Positions 1-8,282 are shown, counted from the stretch's first letter. The stretch: 64,000 nucleotides of DNA from Flavobacterium sp. KMS (GCF_000813005.1 NZ_JSYP01000005.1:1-64000); one strand, 5' to 3'. The notes: generated from the sequence alone by a model not told the origin. Made by a program: numbers and translations.

Positions 1-102
1 ATAAAGGTGTAGTACTTCTTCTGTGTTAGTACTAGAAACTATTTCAAAGTGTTCTACTAAAAAATCAGGCAGCATAAATTTTAAAAGGTCTATAGGAGTC
101 AT
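1..102 (-). CDS. Transposase N-terminal region, ISAon1-like (partial, runs off the window)
   Basis: The minus strand from the ATG at 102 reads MTPIDLLKFMLPDFLVEHFE and continues open to base 1, 34 codons in all. The opening 'LLKFMLPDFLVEHF' is what I recall from Bacteroidetes proteins named ISAon1 family transposase N-terminal region, which form the first of two ORFs in those elements. An in-frame stop lies just upstream of the ATG, so this start is firm. The rest of the element lies outside the window, so I cannot say whether it is intact. The family name is from memory of the motif, not from a search. Confidence 0.6.
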   Translation of the reverse strand, partial: MTPIDLLKFMLPDFLVEHFEIVSSTNTEEVLHLY

Positions 103-228
103 CTCAAATTCTTAGATTACAAAGTTCTTATTTTATTTTGACATTCCTCCCCAGGTTTTGTTCTTGATCCGCTATATCGGGAGAACAAAGACATAAAGTC
201 AATTTTTTCTTTGTTGTATTTCCTTTTA

Positions 229-837
229 TTATTTTACAGTTTTATCTTTAAGTCTTGCCTTCCATATTTCGTCCCATTCGTTTCTCAAAATACTCAAAAT
301 TATTGCATCAATTCTGTTTCCCTTTTGATCAAAACTACGGCTTCTTAATATTCCCTCTTCTGTACAACCAACCCCTTTCATCGCATTTATACTTCGCATG
401 TTTTTACTGTTTGCTCCAAGCCCAATCCTTACAATTCCTAATTTATCAAATGCAAAGTCGAACATTAAGTATTTGCAATTTTTGTTTATTCCTGTTCCTT
501 GATATTTTTTTCCATACCAAGTATAACCAATTTCAATCGTGTTCATCTCCAAGACAATATTGTAAAATCTCGTACTCCCAACATATTCATTGGTTCTTTT
601 ATCAAAAATAATGAATGGATATTCTTTTTCCTTTTCTCTTTGACTGATAGCATTATCGATATATTTCAATAAATTTCCTTCTCCGTTTGCACCACCCATG
701 TTAAACTCCCAAATTTCGGGTTCGTTAATTGAAAAGTCTAAAAGATATTTAAAATCGTCTGCTTTCAAAGGTCTTAAAAGTACCGTTTCATCTTCTAAAA
801 TATAATCCGTTTTGTAGTCAAATTTTATTTCGCTCAT
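229..837 (-). CDS. GNAT family N-acetyltransferase (RimJ/RimL-like)
   Basis: This 202-residue protein fits the RimJ/RimL branch of GNAT acetyltransferases, which transfer acetyl from acetyl-CoA to an N-terminal or small-molecule amine. Visible family features are 'LEDETVLLRPLKADDF' near residue 15, the strand 'IEIGYTWYGKKYQGTGINKN' around residues 100-120 containing the acetyl-CoA loop, and 'FDKLGIVRIGLGANSKNMRSI' with 'GVGCTEEGILRS' towards the end. The length is normal. The substrate cannot be read from sequence. Its start codon overlaps the stop of a 47-codon ORF upstream (ATGA overlap). A transposase fragment lies downstream, so the gene sits in an accessory region. Confidence 0.85.
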   Translation of the reverse strand: MSEIKFDYKTDYILEDETVLLRPLKADDFKYLLDFSINEPEIWEFNMGGANGEGNLLKYIDNAISQREKEKEYPFIIFDKRTNEYVGSTRFYNIVLEMNTIEIGYTWYGKKYQGTGINKNCKYLMFDFAFDKLGIVRIGLGANSKNMRSINAMKGVGCTEEGILRSRSFDQKGNRIDAIILSILRNEWDEIWKARLKDKTVK

Positions 838-977
838 TTAAATTTTATGTTTTTTTTGGTTGTCTTTACGTTGTTTTTTAGCATTACCACCAACTCATTT
901 ATATCAGCCATAAAATAATTTGGCTTTTCCTGATGTAAATGATTAAGAATATTTTGAAAAACCACGAAGTTAACCAT
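834..977 (-). CDS. Possible small protein of 47 residues, unknown
   Basis: An ATG at 977 opens a 47-codon frame that ends in a TGA overlapping the ATG of the GNAT gene by four bases, which is a common translational coupling arrangement. The product is basic at its C-terminus (KNNVKTTKKNIKFK) and has no motif I recognise. It could be a real leader peptide or small gene, or the remnant of a longer gene lost when the neighbouring mobile element moved. The overlap is the only positive evidence. Confidence 0.3.
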   Translation of the reverse strand: MVNFVVFQNILNHLHQEKPNYFMADINELVVMLKNNVKTTKKNIKFK

Positions 978-1252
978 CTTAATAATTATAATTGTAATCC
1001 AGTTTAGCTATTATTAAGTAGACCAGAATAGTACAGTTCCAAGTTAAACTATCAGCGTTTTGTTTAATAATACATTATTTAATTACTATAAGTTTTTCAA
1101 ATTAAAAAGAATAGATTTCTTGGAGCTGCATCCTTCACAGATTCTTCAAACCCTACAAGAAATGGTTCAGAACTAGGTTCAGAACAACCACCAAGATGCT
1201 CCAATAGAAATAATGGAGTTTTTTTTATATCTTATTTTTTTTTACTAGTAAT
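978..1252. other. Intergenic stretch without a clear gene
   Basis: About 275 bases with no convincing gene. On the plus strand a frame ending at the TAG near 1174 reads RIDFLELHPSQILQTLQEMV before its stop. It looks like the end of a helical protein but has no credible start, so it may be a decayed gene. A weak hairpin CTCCA/TGGAG followed by eight T lies at 1199-1226. Confidence 0.4.
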
Positions 1253-1310
1253 TTACTGCGTGGACACCGATTGTAAATCCGCTCTATCAGGATTGTAAAA
1301 GCGTGCAATC
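1253..1310 (-). repeat. Dispersed repeat encoding the tail NPDRADLQSVSTQ (copy A)
   Basis: Read on the minus strand this segment gives NPDRADLQSVSTQ and a stop. A second, diverged copy at 4474-4525 encodes NPDSADLESVITQ at the end of another protein. Peptides of the form NPDxADLxSV recur at the ends of many hypothetical proteins in Bacteroidetes genomes, which fits a dispersed DNA repeat rather than a protein family. The frame can be extended to an ATG at 1351 (32 codons), but that ATG lies inside a terminator hairpin, so I do not call a gene. Confidence 0.6.
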
Positions 1311-1338
1311 GGATTTTGAATCAAAATAACTTTAAACC

Positions 1339-1371
1339 AAAAAAGTAGCATCACAGCGATGCTACTTTTTT
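1339..1371 (-). terminator. Rho-independent terminator downstream of the 132-residue protein gene
   Basis: Perfect inverted repeat AAAAAAGTAGCATC / GATGCTACTTTTTT with a 5-base loop and T runs on both sides. It lies 70 bases beyond the stop codon at 1442. Confidence 0.85.
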
Positions 1372-1441
1372 ATAGGTGTTGAATTAAAAATAGTTACTTC
1401 TGTAAATAAATAAAAATTATTCATTAATTACAAAAGATGTT

Positions 1442-1840
1442 TTATTCTGTTACATAAACAGGTCCTACTTGGATACATTCTTCTTTTTTATTTTTTTTGT
1501 TTACTAGGATTACTGTGTAACTATCAAACAAATTCATAACTTTAAGTTCGCTCAGTCTTTTTTTATCATACTCATTATACAATTTTGAAGATTGAGCAAA
1601 TTCTTTAAAGCAAACAATTTTCTTAGGTTTAATATTATTTATAATTTTAAATTCTTTAAAATAAATTGCACCATACTTTATATCATTATTATCCTTAATA
1701 ATGTATTGCTTTAAATCATATTTGGACTCATAAATATACTTACCATCTAATTTAAAAAAAAGAGTATCTTTTGTTTGTTCTTGAGCCTTTAAAATTACAG
1801 AAGAAAATAAAGCTATTAAAATAAAGACAACTATTTTCAT
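1442..1840 (-). CDS. Secreted protein of unknown function, one copy of a repeated domain
   Basis: A 132-residue protein with an N-terminal signal peptide (MKIVVFILIALFSSVILKAQ). The mature part is one copy of a domain also found twice in the gene just upstream at 1906. It starts 'TKDTLFFKLDGKYIYESK', has the middle 'GAIYFKEFKIINNIKPKKIVCFKEF' and ends in 'YTVILVNKKNKKE...VGPVYVTE'. The gap to the upstream gene is 65 bases on the same strand, so the two probably form an operon and arose by duplication. I recognise no named family. The signal peptide points to the periplasm, cell surface or medium. Confidence 0.75.
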   Translation of the reverse strand: MKIVVFILIALFSSVILKAQEQTKDTLFFKLDGKYIYESKYDLKQYIIKDNNDIKYGAIYFKEFKIINNIKPKKIVCFKEFAQSSKLYNEYDKKRLSELKVMNLFDSYTVILVNKKNKKEECIQVGPVYVTE

Positions 1841-1905
1841 TTTTTTAAAATTTTATGTATCACAAAATGCATTGACACTCCTATATATTTTATCATAATT
1901 AGCAA

Positions 1906-2709
1906 TTATTCAATAGCATACATTGGTTCTACTTCAACATATTTCTTTCCCCCAAAAGCTTCCTCAACCAGAACTAAAACATAATTATTAAAATATCCAT
2001 AAAGTTCATAATCATTTAATTTTACTTTTTTGTTATCATCATAAAACTTTGACGAACGTACAAATTTTTCGAGACTAAATATTTCTTTGGGTTTTAAACC
2101 ATTTAATATTCTAATTGTTTCAAAATAAATTCCCCCATTAGTAGTATCATGTCCATCTTTAAGTAAAAAGGTTTTTGATTCATCTTTTGGTCGATACACG
2201 TAACTATTATCTAATTTAAAATAAAGAGTATCCTTTATTTTATTGTTAACAGCATTTTCTCCTTTACCAATTGGATAATAAGAATAATATTCTAAATATC
2301 TAGGTTGGATAAATTCATTCCCATTTACAAAGTATATTATGTACTTCTCAGTCAACGAATCTTTCAGCTTCCATTTGTCTACCATTTCGTTATGTTTTCC
2401 ATCAAAATAGAACTTCCGATTTTCAATATACTTCTTTATTGATAGGATTTTTTTCGGCTTTAAATCTTTTGTTAAGAAACCATCCCCAACAAAAAAAATA
2501 TAACCATTTGTTTTAGTATGCTTCATCTGTTCCTTTTCAAATTCTATCCTTTCAGCGTAAATTTGCTTTGAAAGATTTGGAGTTATTGTGGGTGATATGG
2601 TATAATATTTATCTATATTAAAAAAAAGAGTGTCTTTTTTTCTTTCCTGTGCTTTTAGACCAGAAATAGAAAAAAGTATTAATATAAAAAGTGAAATATA
2701 TTTTTTCAT
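1906..2709 (-). CDS. Secreted protein of unknown function, two copies of a repeated domain
   Basis: A 267-residue protein with a signal peptide (MKKYISLFILILFSISGLKA). Two copies of one domain follow: residues about 24-140 begin 'KKDTLFFNIDKYYTI' and contain 'LKPKKILSIKKYIENRKFYFD'. Residues about 158-267 begin 'IKDTLYFKLDNSYVYR' and contain 'LKPKEIFSLEKFVRSSKFYDD'. The second copy is closer than the first to the single domain of the downstream gene, so the downstream gene probably derives from the C-terminal half. The shared xKPKxIxSxxKFxxxxKFY core is the best diagnostic. No function can be assigned. Confidence 0.75.
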   Translation of the reverse strand: MKKYISLFILILFSISGLKAQERKKDTLFFNIDKYYTISPTITPNLSKQIYAERIEFEKEQMKHTKTNGYIFFVGDGFLTKDLKPKKILSIKKYIENRKFYFDGKHNEMVDKWKLKDSLTEKYIIYFVNGNEFIQPRYLEYYSYYPIGKGENAVNNKIKDTLYFKLDNSYVYRPKDESKTFLLKDGHDTTNGGIYFETIRILNGLKPKEIFSLEKFVRSSKFYDDNKKVKLNDYELYGYFNNYVLVLVEEAFGGKKYVEVEPMYAIE

Positions 2710-2797
2710 AGTTGAGTAATTTTATAAGGCAATAACTTAAATTATATGGAGATTCCAATACATTTTCCTAAATTCACAACCTTCTTTAATTGTTTTG

Positions 2798-4243
2798 TTA
2801 TGGACAAGGAACTAATTTACTTAAAAGCGGAACTCTACTGGCAAGCTTCTCTATTGCTGCTTTCTTATCAGCTGATAAATCTGTCCAAGCTTTTACGTTG
2901 TTATCTCTTAAACCTCCCCAAGCCAACGCCTCATAAAAAGCATCACTTGGTACCTCTCCATAATAATTAATGTATTTATTATAGTCATCAGTAAGCACAT
3001 TTTTATGAAATTCTTTTAAAGCATCTCTCATGCTATTTAGATACATTGAAGCAATAGTATTGTGTTGATTTCCATAAGCTTCGTATGTTGTTTTAAAATC
3101 CAACTTTTCTTGATTAGTCCCTGTTGTAGTGTTTAATTTTCTAAAAATATCTGCATGTATATATTCGTGCAAAATAGTTCTAGCAGCATCAAGTGCAGAA
3201 TTTTCGTTTGTCTTAGCTATACTTATTTCTATAATTATTGTTTTATTAATTGGAGGAAGTGTTCTACCATTAAGTTCTTTAGTTTTTGTTTCATCTGAAA
3301 ACACTTTATCTTTAGAAACAATTTTAATATCAAATTCAGATTTACCAACAAAATTAGATAATAATTTTTGCACAAAAGAATTTCCGTTTTTATTTAATAA
3401 AGCATTCAGACACTTAGCTTTTTCTGTAAGTTCATCAATAATTTGCACTGGTGTTGGAGCTGTAATACCACCGCTACCACCTCCTCCGCCAGGTGAGGTA
3501 AAACCGCCTGGACTTGTTCCGCCAGTCACTGGAGTACGGGGTCCAAAATATGAACCAGGAGTTCCCACAGGAGGAGTCGAAGTGTTTTTGGGAGGGATAT
3601 TTACATTTCTTAATTGCACTGGGTCACCTAAACCTCCGGGACCTTGTTGACAACCTTCATCAGTACATGGAAGAATAGCTGGAGCTTTACCTGTTGTGTT
3701 TTTATCAACCGAAATTACTGCTACAATTCCATTTTCAACAACTTGATTATTTTTAAATCTAGATGCTCTTACAAAGCCCATTTTTAGATCCCATGCAGCC
3801 ATGTAACCATTGAAATTTCCTTCTTCAATTGTTTGACTACCTGACGGAACATTTTTATCGGGATATATCTCGAACAATAATGCCTTGAAATTACCTGCAC
3901 CCAATTTATAAAGATATAATTTCTGTGACCAAATTTCTTCTTTATCTTCTTTTAATTTAATAACAGGCACAATAATAGTCTCTGTTCCATCTTCTGATTT
4001 CGTAATCTTTGCTTCGGTCCAGTTGTATTCTAAATTCTGAAATAATTCATAATTTATACCATTAGATTCGTATTGATCAAACCATGTTTTCACCACTAGA
4101 ATACTTTTACCCTGAGGTGTTTGTTCATCAATTACCAACTTTTCGGTTTCACAACCGAGTACGATAAGAACAAAGCAGCACAGTAATGCTTGTGTAATTC
4201 TTTGCAATTTATTTTTCATAACATTTAAAATTACCTTTTTCAC
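2798..4243 (-). CDS. Lipoprotein with Gly/Pro linker and HExxH putative metallopeptidase domain
   Basis: A 481-residue lipoprotein. A hydrophobic segment ends in a lipobox (FVLIVLGC, lipidated Cys31); a second Met at residue 9 (base 4219) gives a more typical signal length and may be the true start. Residues about 45-195 form an unknown globular domain. Residues about 200-265 are a low-complexity Gly/Pro/Thr linker. The C-terminal domain holds HEYIH at residues 359-363, the HExxH zinc motif of gluzincin-type peptidases, followed by 'FYEALAWGGL' near 436-445 whose Glu could be the third ligand. This layout suggests a surface-exposed or periplasmic metallopeptidase, but no protease family is identified. 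A promoter and two related secreted-protein genes lie nearby on the same strand. Confidence 0.7.
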   Translation of the reverse strand: MKKVILNVMKNKLQRITQALLCCFVLIVLGCETEKLVIDEQTPQGKSILVVKTWFDQYESNGINYELFQNLEYNWTEAKITKSEDGTETIIVPVIKLKEDKEEIWSQKLYLYKLGAGNFKALLFEIYPDKNVPSGSQTIEEGNFNGYMAAWDLKMGFVRASRFKNNQVVENGIVAVISVDKNTTGKAPAILPCTDEGCQQGPGGLGDPVQLRNVNIPPKNTSTPPVGTPGSYFGPRTPVTGGTSPGGFTSPGGGGGSGGITAPTPVQIIDELTEKAKCLNALLNKNGNSFVQKLLSNFVGKSEFDIKIVSKDKVFSDETKTKELNGRTLPPINKTIIIEISIAKTNENSALDAARTILHEYIHADIFRKLNTTTGTNQEKLDFKTTYEAYGNQHNTIASMYLNSMRDALKEFHKNVLTDDYNKYINYYGEVPSDAFYEALAWGGLRDNNVKAWTDLSADKKAAIEKLASRVPLLSKLVPCP

Positions 4244-4473
4244 TTTGCATAATGCAAGCAGAAAAGGATTTATTAGTCCTTATACTTTTAAGGTGATTAA
4301 TATTTTGTTAAAACAACGTTTTGATTGCTAATATATAGTTTTTTTATTACAAAACAAATCAACTATTTTTTAAATTTCATAATATTGTAAGTTTTCATCA
4401 TCAAACTTGCAATATAATTAGGTCAAAGCTTTAAGACGCACTGTGTTTACAAACTAATCTTTTATATTTTTAG

Positions 4474-4525
4474 TCCTACTGTGTAATCACAGATTCCAAA
4501 TCCGCTGAATCAGGATTCGTAACAA
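4474..4525 (-). repeat. Dispersed repeat encoding NPDSADLESVITQ (copy B)
   Basis: This segment matches copy A at 1253-1310 at DNA level (shared cores TACTGxGT, AAATCCGCT and ATCAGGATT). Here it supplies the last 13 codons of the 119-residue protein, so a dispersed repeat has apparently been read into a coding region or replaced its original end. Confidence 0.6.
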
Positions 4526-4835
4526 CCATTTTATTAATTTCATCCAGAAATTCTATTTCATCCATAGGAAGCAATTGCGTAACTACTTTTAATATTAATG
4601 CAACATCTATAGAAGAATCTTTGGCTGTCTTTGAAATTCCAATCGCTTCATGATCTAATGCCAGAATGCATAATTTTAGCATATTAGAAATAGCGTATGA
4701 AAGCTCACAGTAATTCGACACGCTGATTTCTGCGGTATAACTATCCTTTTTATTATTTATGGGCTTTATTGTCGTGAAATATCTAGCGATTAATCGCTTA
4801 AAGTCGTCAGAGTTTTTAATTTCTTGTGCTCCCAT
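4476..4835 (-). CDS. Conserved-looking small protein of unknown function
   Basis: A 119-residue, mostly helical, acidic soluble protein without signal peptide or membrane segment. Residues about 8-45 are mixed, 46-105 are likely helices (ISNMLKLCILALDHEAIGIS, LILKVVTQLLPMDEIEFLDE). The last 13 residues, NPDSADLESVITQ, come from a dispersed repeat and are probably not part of the ancestral protein. It is divergent from the XRE regulator at 5008, which could control it. I do not recognise the family. Confidence 0.6.
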   Translation of the reverse strand: MGAQEIKNSDDFKRLIARYFTTIKPINNKKDSYTAEISVSNYCELSYAISNMLKLCILALDHEAIGISKTAKDSSIDVALILKVVTQLLPMDEIEFLDEINKMVVTNPDSADLESVITQ

Positions 4836-4995
4836 AATTTTGTTTTTTACACGTTAAACAATTACTTATATTCTCTATTTTTGTTTATTACACGCAAGGA
4901 AAGACGACTTAGTACTGTATCGAACCATTATGAATTGTATCTTACCAAGTGGCACTTGTTTTTTACCAAAATCAGTTTTTTAAAAGAATTTTAAA

Positions 4996-5003
4996 TATCT
5001 TTG
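4996..5003 (+). promoter_or_regulatory. -7 element TATCTTTG directly before the XRE gene
   Basis: TATCTTTG matches the Bacteroidetes -7 consensus TAnnTTTG. Only four bases separate it from the ATG at 5008, so transcription would begin at or within a few bases of the start codon, implying a leaderless mRNA. No good -33 TTG is seen at the usual distance. Confidence 0.5.
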
Positions 5004-5007
5004 AACT

Positions 5008-5394
5008 ATGAGCACAGCAACAAAACCAAAACATATAGGCCGAAATATTAGCCGAATTAGAGAGCTACGTGGTATGAAACAAGAGGCTTTGGCTACTGCA
5101 ATTGGAGTAAGCCAACAATCTATATCTAATATTGAAGGAAGTGAAACAATAGAAGATGTTATTTTAGAAAAAATTTCTAATGCCTTAAATGTATCTTCTG
5201 AAGGCATAAAAGAATTTAGCGAAGAAACAGTTTTTAATATTATCAACAATACATTTACTGACAGCAGCTCAAACAATAATAATTATTTATGTTCAATTAA
5301 TCCATTAGAAAAAATTCTAGAATTATACGAACGTTTACTCCAATCTGAAAAAGAAAAGATTGAATATTTAGAGAAATTATTAAAAGGAAAATAA
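5008..5394 (+). CDS. XRE-family helix-turn-helix transcriptional regulator
   Basis: A 128-residue DNA-binding protein. Residues about 12-68 form a Cro/C1-type helix-turn-helix ('ISRIRELRGMKQEALATAIG', 'VSQQSISNIEGSETIEDVIL', 'KISNALNVS'). Residues about 98-128 are a charged coiled-coil-like tail (LELYERLLQSEKEKIEYLEK), which could mediate dimerisation. A domain of this size alone is common for regulators of mobile or toxin-antitoxin loci, but no toxin gene is adjacent. It is divergent from the 119-residue protein. A -7 element lies right at the start codon and a strong terminator follows. Confidence 0.85.
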   Translation: MSTATKPKHIGRNISRIRELRGMKQEALATAIGVSQQSISNIEGSETIEDVILEKISNALNVSSEGIKEFSEETVFNIINNTFTDSSSNNNNYLCSINPLEKILELYERLLQSEKEKIEYLEKLLKGK

Positions 5395-5410
5395 ACCTTT
5401 TAAAACCACA

Positions 5411-5440
5411 AAAACTCCATTATTACTAATGGAGTTTTTT
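5411..5440 (+). terminator. Rho-independent terminator after the XRE gene
   Basis: AAAACTCCATT / AATGGAGTTTTT hairpin with a short loop and a run of T, 17 bases after the stop codon. Confidence 0.85.
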
Positions 5441-5503
5441 TATGTCATTGTTCTATATCTATTGCGAGTGCAGATTGCAAATTCTCACAATCCAGATCAA
5501 TTA

Positions 5504-6988
5504 CTACTTTCCTTTATAAATCTTTTCGACCTTAGTATTCATATTACCTCTTATTAAAGTTACAGAACTAAGCTTTCCGTCACTGAAATCTAATTTTAAC
5601 AAGTTAGGATAATCTATAATTTTAAATAGTCCATTTTTAAGATATACCAACTCATTATCATTTTTTCCTTTAAAATGATCCAATAACATAGATTCAACAT
5701 AAAGGCGATTATTCTTTTCTACAATTTTAGTTTCCACTCCCTGCGCGTAAAGAAAATCATCATAAGTTCCGATTAGTTTTTCTTTTAGACTTGAAGGCAT
5801 TTCCTGAATTTCCTCATTAGATGTTTTTCCATTCCAGTTCATCAAAGTCAGAAGCTTTCTTTGAGTTTGCCCCATCACAGGAAAACGATTCTTTTTTTCA
5901 CCATTGGTTAAAAACACAAAGCCGTTTCCATCTGTCATCGTAGCAAAAACACTACCTCCTACTCCTGTATTAGAACCATTACATATAAACCAATCATAGT
6001 TATTATAACCAAAAGACTTTTGCCATCCATAACTCCAGCCGCCAACAGCATCTTTTAAAGCAGTCACTTCTGTTACTTTTTTTGCAACATTATGAGAAAT
6101 CACTTTATTGTTTTTATTTCGCAACGCATTTTGCATCTCGATAGCAAGTTTAGCCAAATCTGTTGGCGTAGACCACATTCCTGATGCTCCAACCTGTGGA
6201 GTGATTGGCAAACCTGTTCTAATAACCTTTTCATTTTCATCATGAACGAGTGCTACATTTGTAGGGAATCCTTTTTCATCAGGTTGTATCATTGTAGTAT
6301 TTTTTAATCCAAGAGGAGAGAATATATATGTTGCAGCAAGTTCTGCAATAGGCTTATTAAAAGTATCTTCTAATGCCATCTGAACAATTACATAACCACC
6401 ACCACTATATGACCAACCTGTCCCTGGCGTAAACAAGAAATCAATTTCTTTATCATATCGTGGAATCTTTCCTAAAAGACTTTGTTTTATTGTTGGGATT
6501 GTATCACCTTCATAGTAATCTGCAAATCCACTTTGGGTAGTACCAGCTGTATGATTAAGAAATTGTCTCCAGGTTGGACTGTTATTCTCAGTAAACTTAC
6601 TTTTTGGCAAATGCCAGCGTTTTAAATAACCATCTATTGGATCATCTAGCTTAATCAATCCTTTTTCTTCAAGTATAAAACAAAGAAGCGCTGTAATTGG
6701 TTTTGAAATTGAAGCGTTAGAAAAAGCAGTGTTTTTATCTATTTTCTCCTGAGAGTTTATTGATTTAACACCAAATTCATTTGTATATACAATCTCGTAG
6801 TTCTCAAAAACAACAAGACTAAATCCCGCAAGTTTATATTTTTCCAGTTGCGGATTAATATTCAAACTATCTGTCAGAAAACTATAATCTTTTTGTTTTG
6901 ATAATACTTTCTTGTTTGTTTGACAGTTACTTATTTGACAATTTAAAATTGTTACTATAAGAATTAGGAAGTAAATAGTAGTTTTCAT
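5504..6988 (-). CDS. Serine hydrolase, beta-lactamase/DD-peptidase family (class C-like)
   Basis: A protein of 494 residues if started at the ATG at 6988; a start 13 codons further up is possible but would leave the signal peptide internal. The signal peptide (MKTTIYFLILIVTILNC) ends in a lipobox-like Cys. The family motifs of PF00144-type serine hydrolases are present: SISK (nucleophile Ser93, Lys96) and YSG at Tyr194. The region around 'WRQFLNHTAGTTQSG' and 'VGASGMWSTPTDLAKLAIEM' is typical. A C-terminal extension of about 100 residues (DUF3471-like position) follows. Family members cleave D-Ala peptides, esters or beta-lactams, and the substrate here is unknown. The AraC-type regulator gene immediately upstream on the same strand may control it. 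Confidence 0.85.
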   Translation of the reverse strand: MKTTIYFLILIVTILNCQISNCQTNKKVLSKQKDYSFLTDSLNINPQLEKYKLAGFSLVVFENYEIVYTNEFGVKSINSQEKIDKNTAFSNASISKPITALLCFILEEKGLIKLDDPIDGYLKRWHLPKSKFTENNSPTWRQFLNHTAGTTQSGFADYYEGDTIPTIKQSLLGKIPRYDKEIDFLFTPGTGWSYSGGGYVIVQMALEDTFNKPIAELAATYIFSPLGLKNTTMIQPDEKGFPTNVALVHDENEKVIRTGLPITPQVGASGMWSTPTDLAKLAIEMQNALRNKNNKVISHNVAKKVTEVTALKDAVGGWSYGWQKSFGYNNYDWFICNGSNTGVGGSVFATMTDGNGFVFLTNGEKKNRFPVMGQTQRKLLTLMNWNGKTSNEEIQEMPSSLKEKLIGTYDDFLYAQGVETKIVEKNNRLYVESMLLDHFKGKNDNELVYLKNGLFKIIDYPNLLKLDFSDGKLSSVTLIRGNMNTKVEKIYKGK

Positions 6989-7142
6989 TGTATCGTGATT
7001 TTTGGTTAAAAATTTATTTCGATACAAAGATGTGGTGGAAATTAACGCTATGCGACCGAATAAAAATAGTCGGACACATTTGTTTCTAAAAATAAGTACG
7101 AATAATTAAAACTACGCGTACGAATAATTACAAACAACTAAA

Positions 7143-8282
7143 TTACAATGCTTTGCGATAATCTGTAGGCGTAAAACCTGTATGTTTTTTAAAAGCTGTA
7201 TTAAAAGAAGATTTAGAATTAAAACCTACATCATACAAAATTTCTAGAACGGTCACCTTACTTTTTGTAACATCTTTTAAAATGTCCATAGCACTTTCTA
7301 TACGATAGGTATTAATGAAATCGTAAAAATGCTGTTCTAATTTATGATTAATTAAAAGTGAGAGATCCCTAACAGGAATTGCAATACCCTTAGAAACATC
7401 CTGAATTGTTAAGGAGGGATTTAGAAACGGCTTTTCTTCGGCCATATATTGCTGCAATTTTAATAAATCTTCATTGTATTCTTTTTCACTTACAGCTAAT
7501 TGTGCATTATTTTTTTCTTCTAAAACAATATCCGAAACCAGTTTTAATCTTGAATCAATACTCCTGAATAAACCAGGATTATTCAATGCTTTAAATAAGT
7601 ACCAACAAACAACAAATAAGTGAAGTACGAGAAGACCACTTTTTATCCAGTCAGAGATATAGAAATAATCAGAGAACTTGAAGATATTTTTTAAAAGAGC
7701 AACCGAATACAAAATAGTCAGTACAACTGTAAACTGAAATAGCCAATTATAGGAACTAATACTTGTACCTGCACAATTTTCGAGATATAGTTTTTTTGCT
7801 TTTCTTAAAACCATAAAAACAGCAATAATATATACAATTAACTGAACATGAATAAGAACATGATTGAACTGTATTTCAACCATACTTCTATAGTTTTGAA
7901 TAAAATTAATTTTAGAAGCAACATCTACTGTATAAAAGCGAGGTATCAAAATTGCATTTGCAATTACAAATGGAAGCGTATGCAATAAGTGTTTAGGTTT
8001 TAGCCTAAAATCTGAATAACAAACAGATAACACATATAGATAAAAAACAGGAATTTGCAAGAAAACAAATAAACTTCTTAACATTCCAAAATTTGAAGGT
8101 CTATCAATTATTAAGTTAAATAAAGTTTGACTGGTATCTATCGCTGATAATATTAAAAAAGTAGCAAAAAGATAATTACTTATCTTATGATTTGTCTTAA
8201 CTGCAAACAAAAAAAATGCAAGAAATAATGAAATAAACAAGGAAACTATCGTTACAATAATTAATAAATCAATCTTACCCAT
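7143..8282 (-). CDS. AraC-family regulator with N-terminal membrane domain
   Basis: A 379-residue protein with about seven hydrophobic segments in residues 1-230 and an AraC-type double helix-turn-helix at about 280-379 ('LSLLINHKLEQHFYDFINTY', 'LEILYDVGFNSKSSFNTAFK', ending 'HTGFTPTDYRKAL'). The second HTH with 'GF.S.SSF..AFK...G.TP..YR' is the family signature. Membrane-anchored AraC proteins of this layout are common in Flavobacteria and probably sense an envelope signal. It precedes the serine hydrolase gene by 154 bases on the same strand, so that gene is the obvious candidate target. Confidence 0.85.
   Translation of the reverse strand: MGKIDLLIIVTIVSLFISLFLAFFLFAVKTNHKISNYLFATFLILSAIDTSQTLFNLIIDRPSNFGMLRSLFVFLQIPVFYLYVLSVCYSDFRLKPKHLLHTLPFVIANAILIPRFYTVDVASKINFIQNYRSMVEIQFNHVLIHVQLIVYIIAVFMVLRKAKKLYLENCAGTSISSYNWLFQFTVVLTILYSVALLKNIFKFSDYFYISDWIKSGLLVLHLFVVCWYLFKALNNPGLFRSIDSRLKLVSDIVLEEKNNAQLAVSEKEYNEDLLKLQQYMAEEKPFLNPSLTIQDVSKGIAIPVRDLSLLINHKLEQHFYDFINTYRIESAMDILKDVTKSKVTVLEILYDVGFNSKSSFNTAFKKHTGFTPTDYRKAL

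Noticed and set aside
1253..1351. 32-codon frame on the minus strand ending NPDRADLQSVSTQ
   Set aside because: Its ATG lies inside the terminator of the upstream gene and its tail is a dispersed repeat, so it is more likely an artefact of the repeat than a gene.
3129..3650. Plus-strand open frame with a poly-Pro segment
   Set aside because: It is the complement of the Gly/Pro linker of the HExxH lipoprotein; codon pattern and signal peptide support the minus-strand gene.
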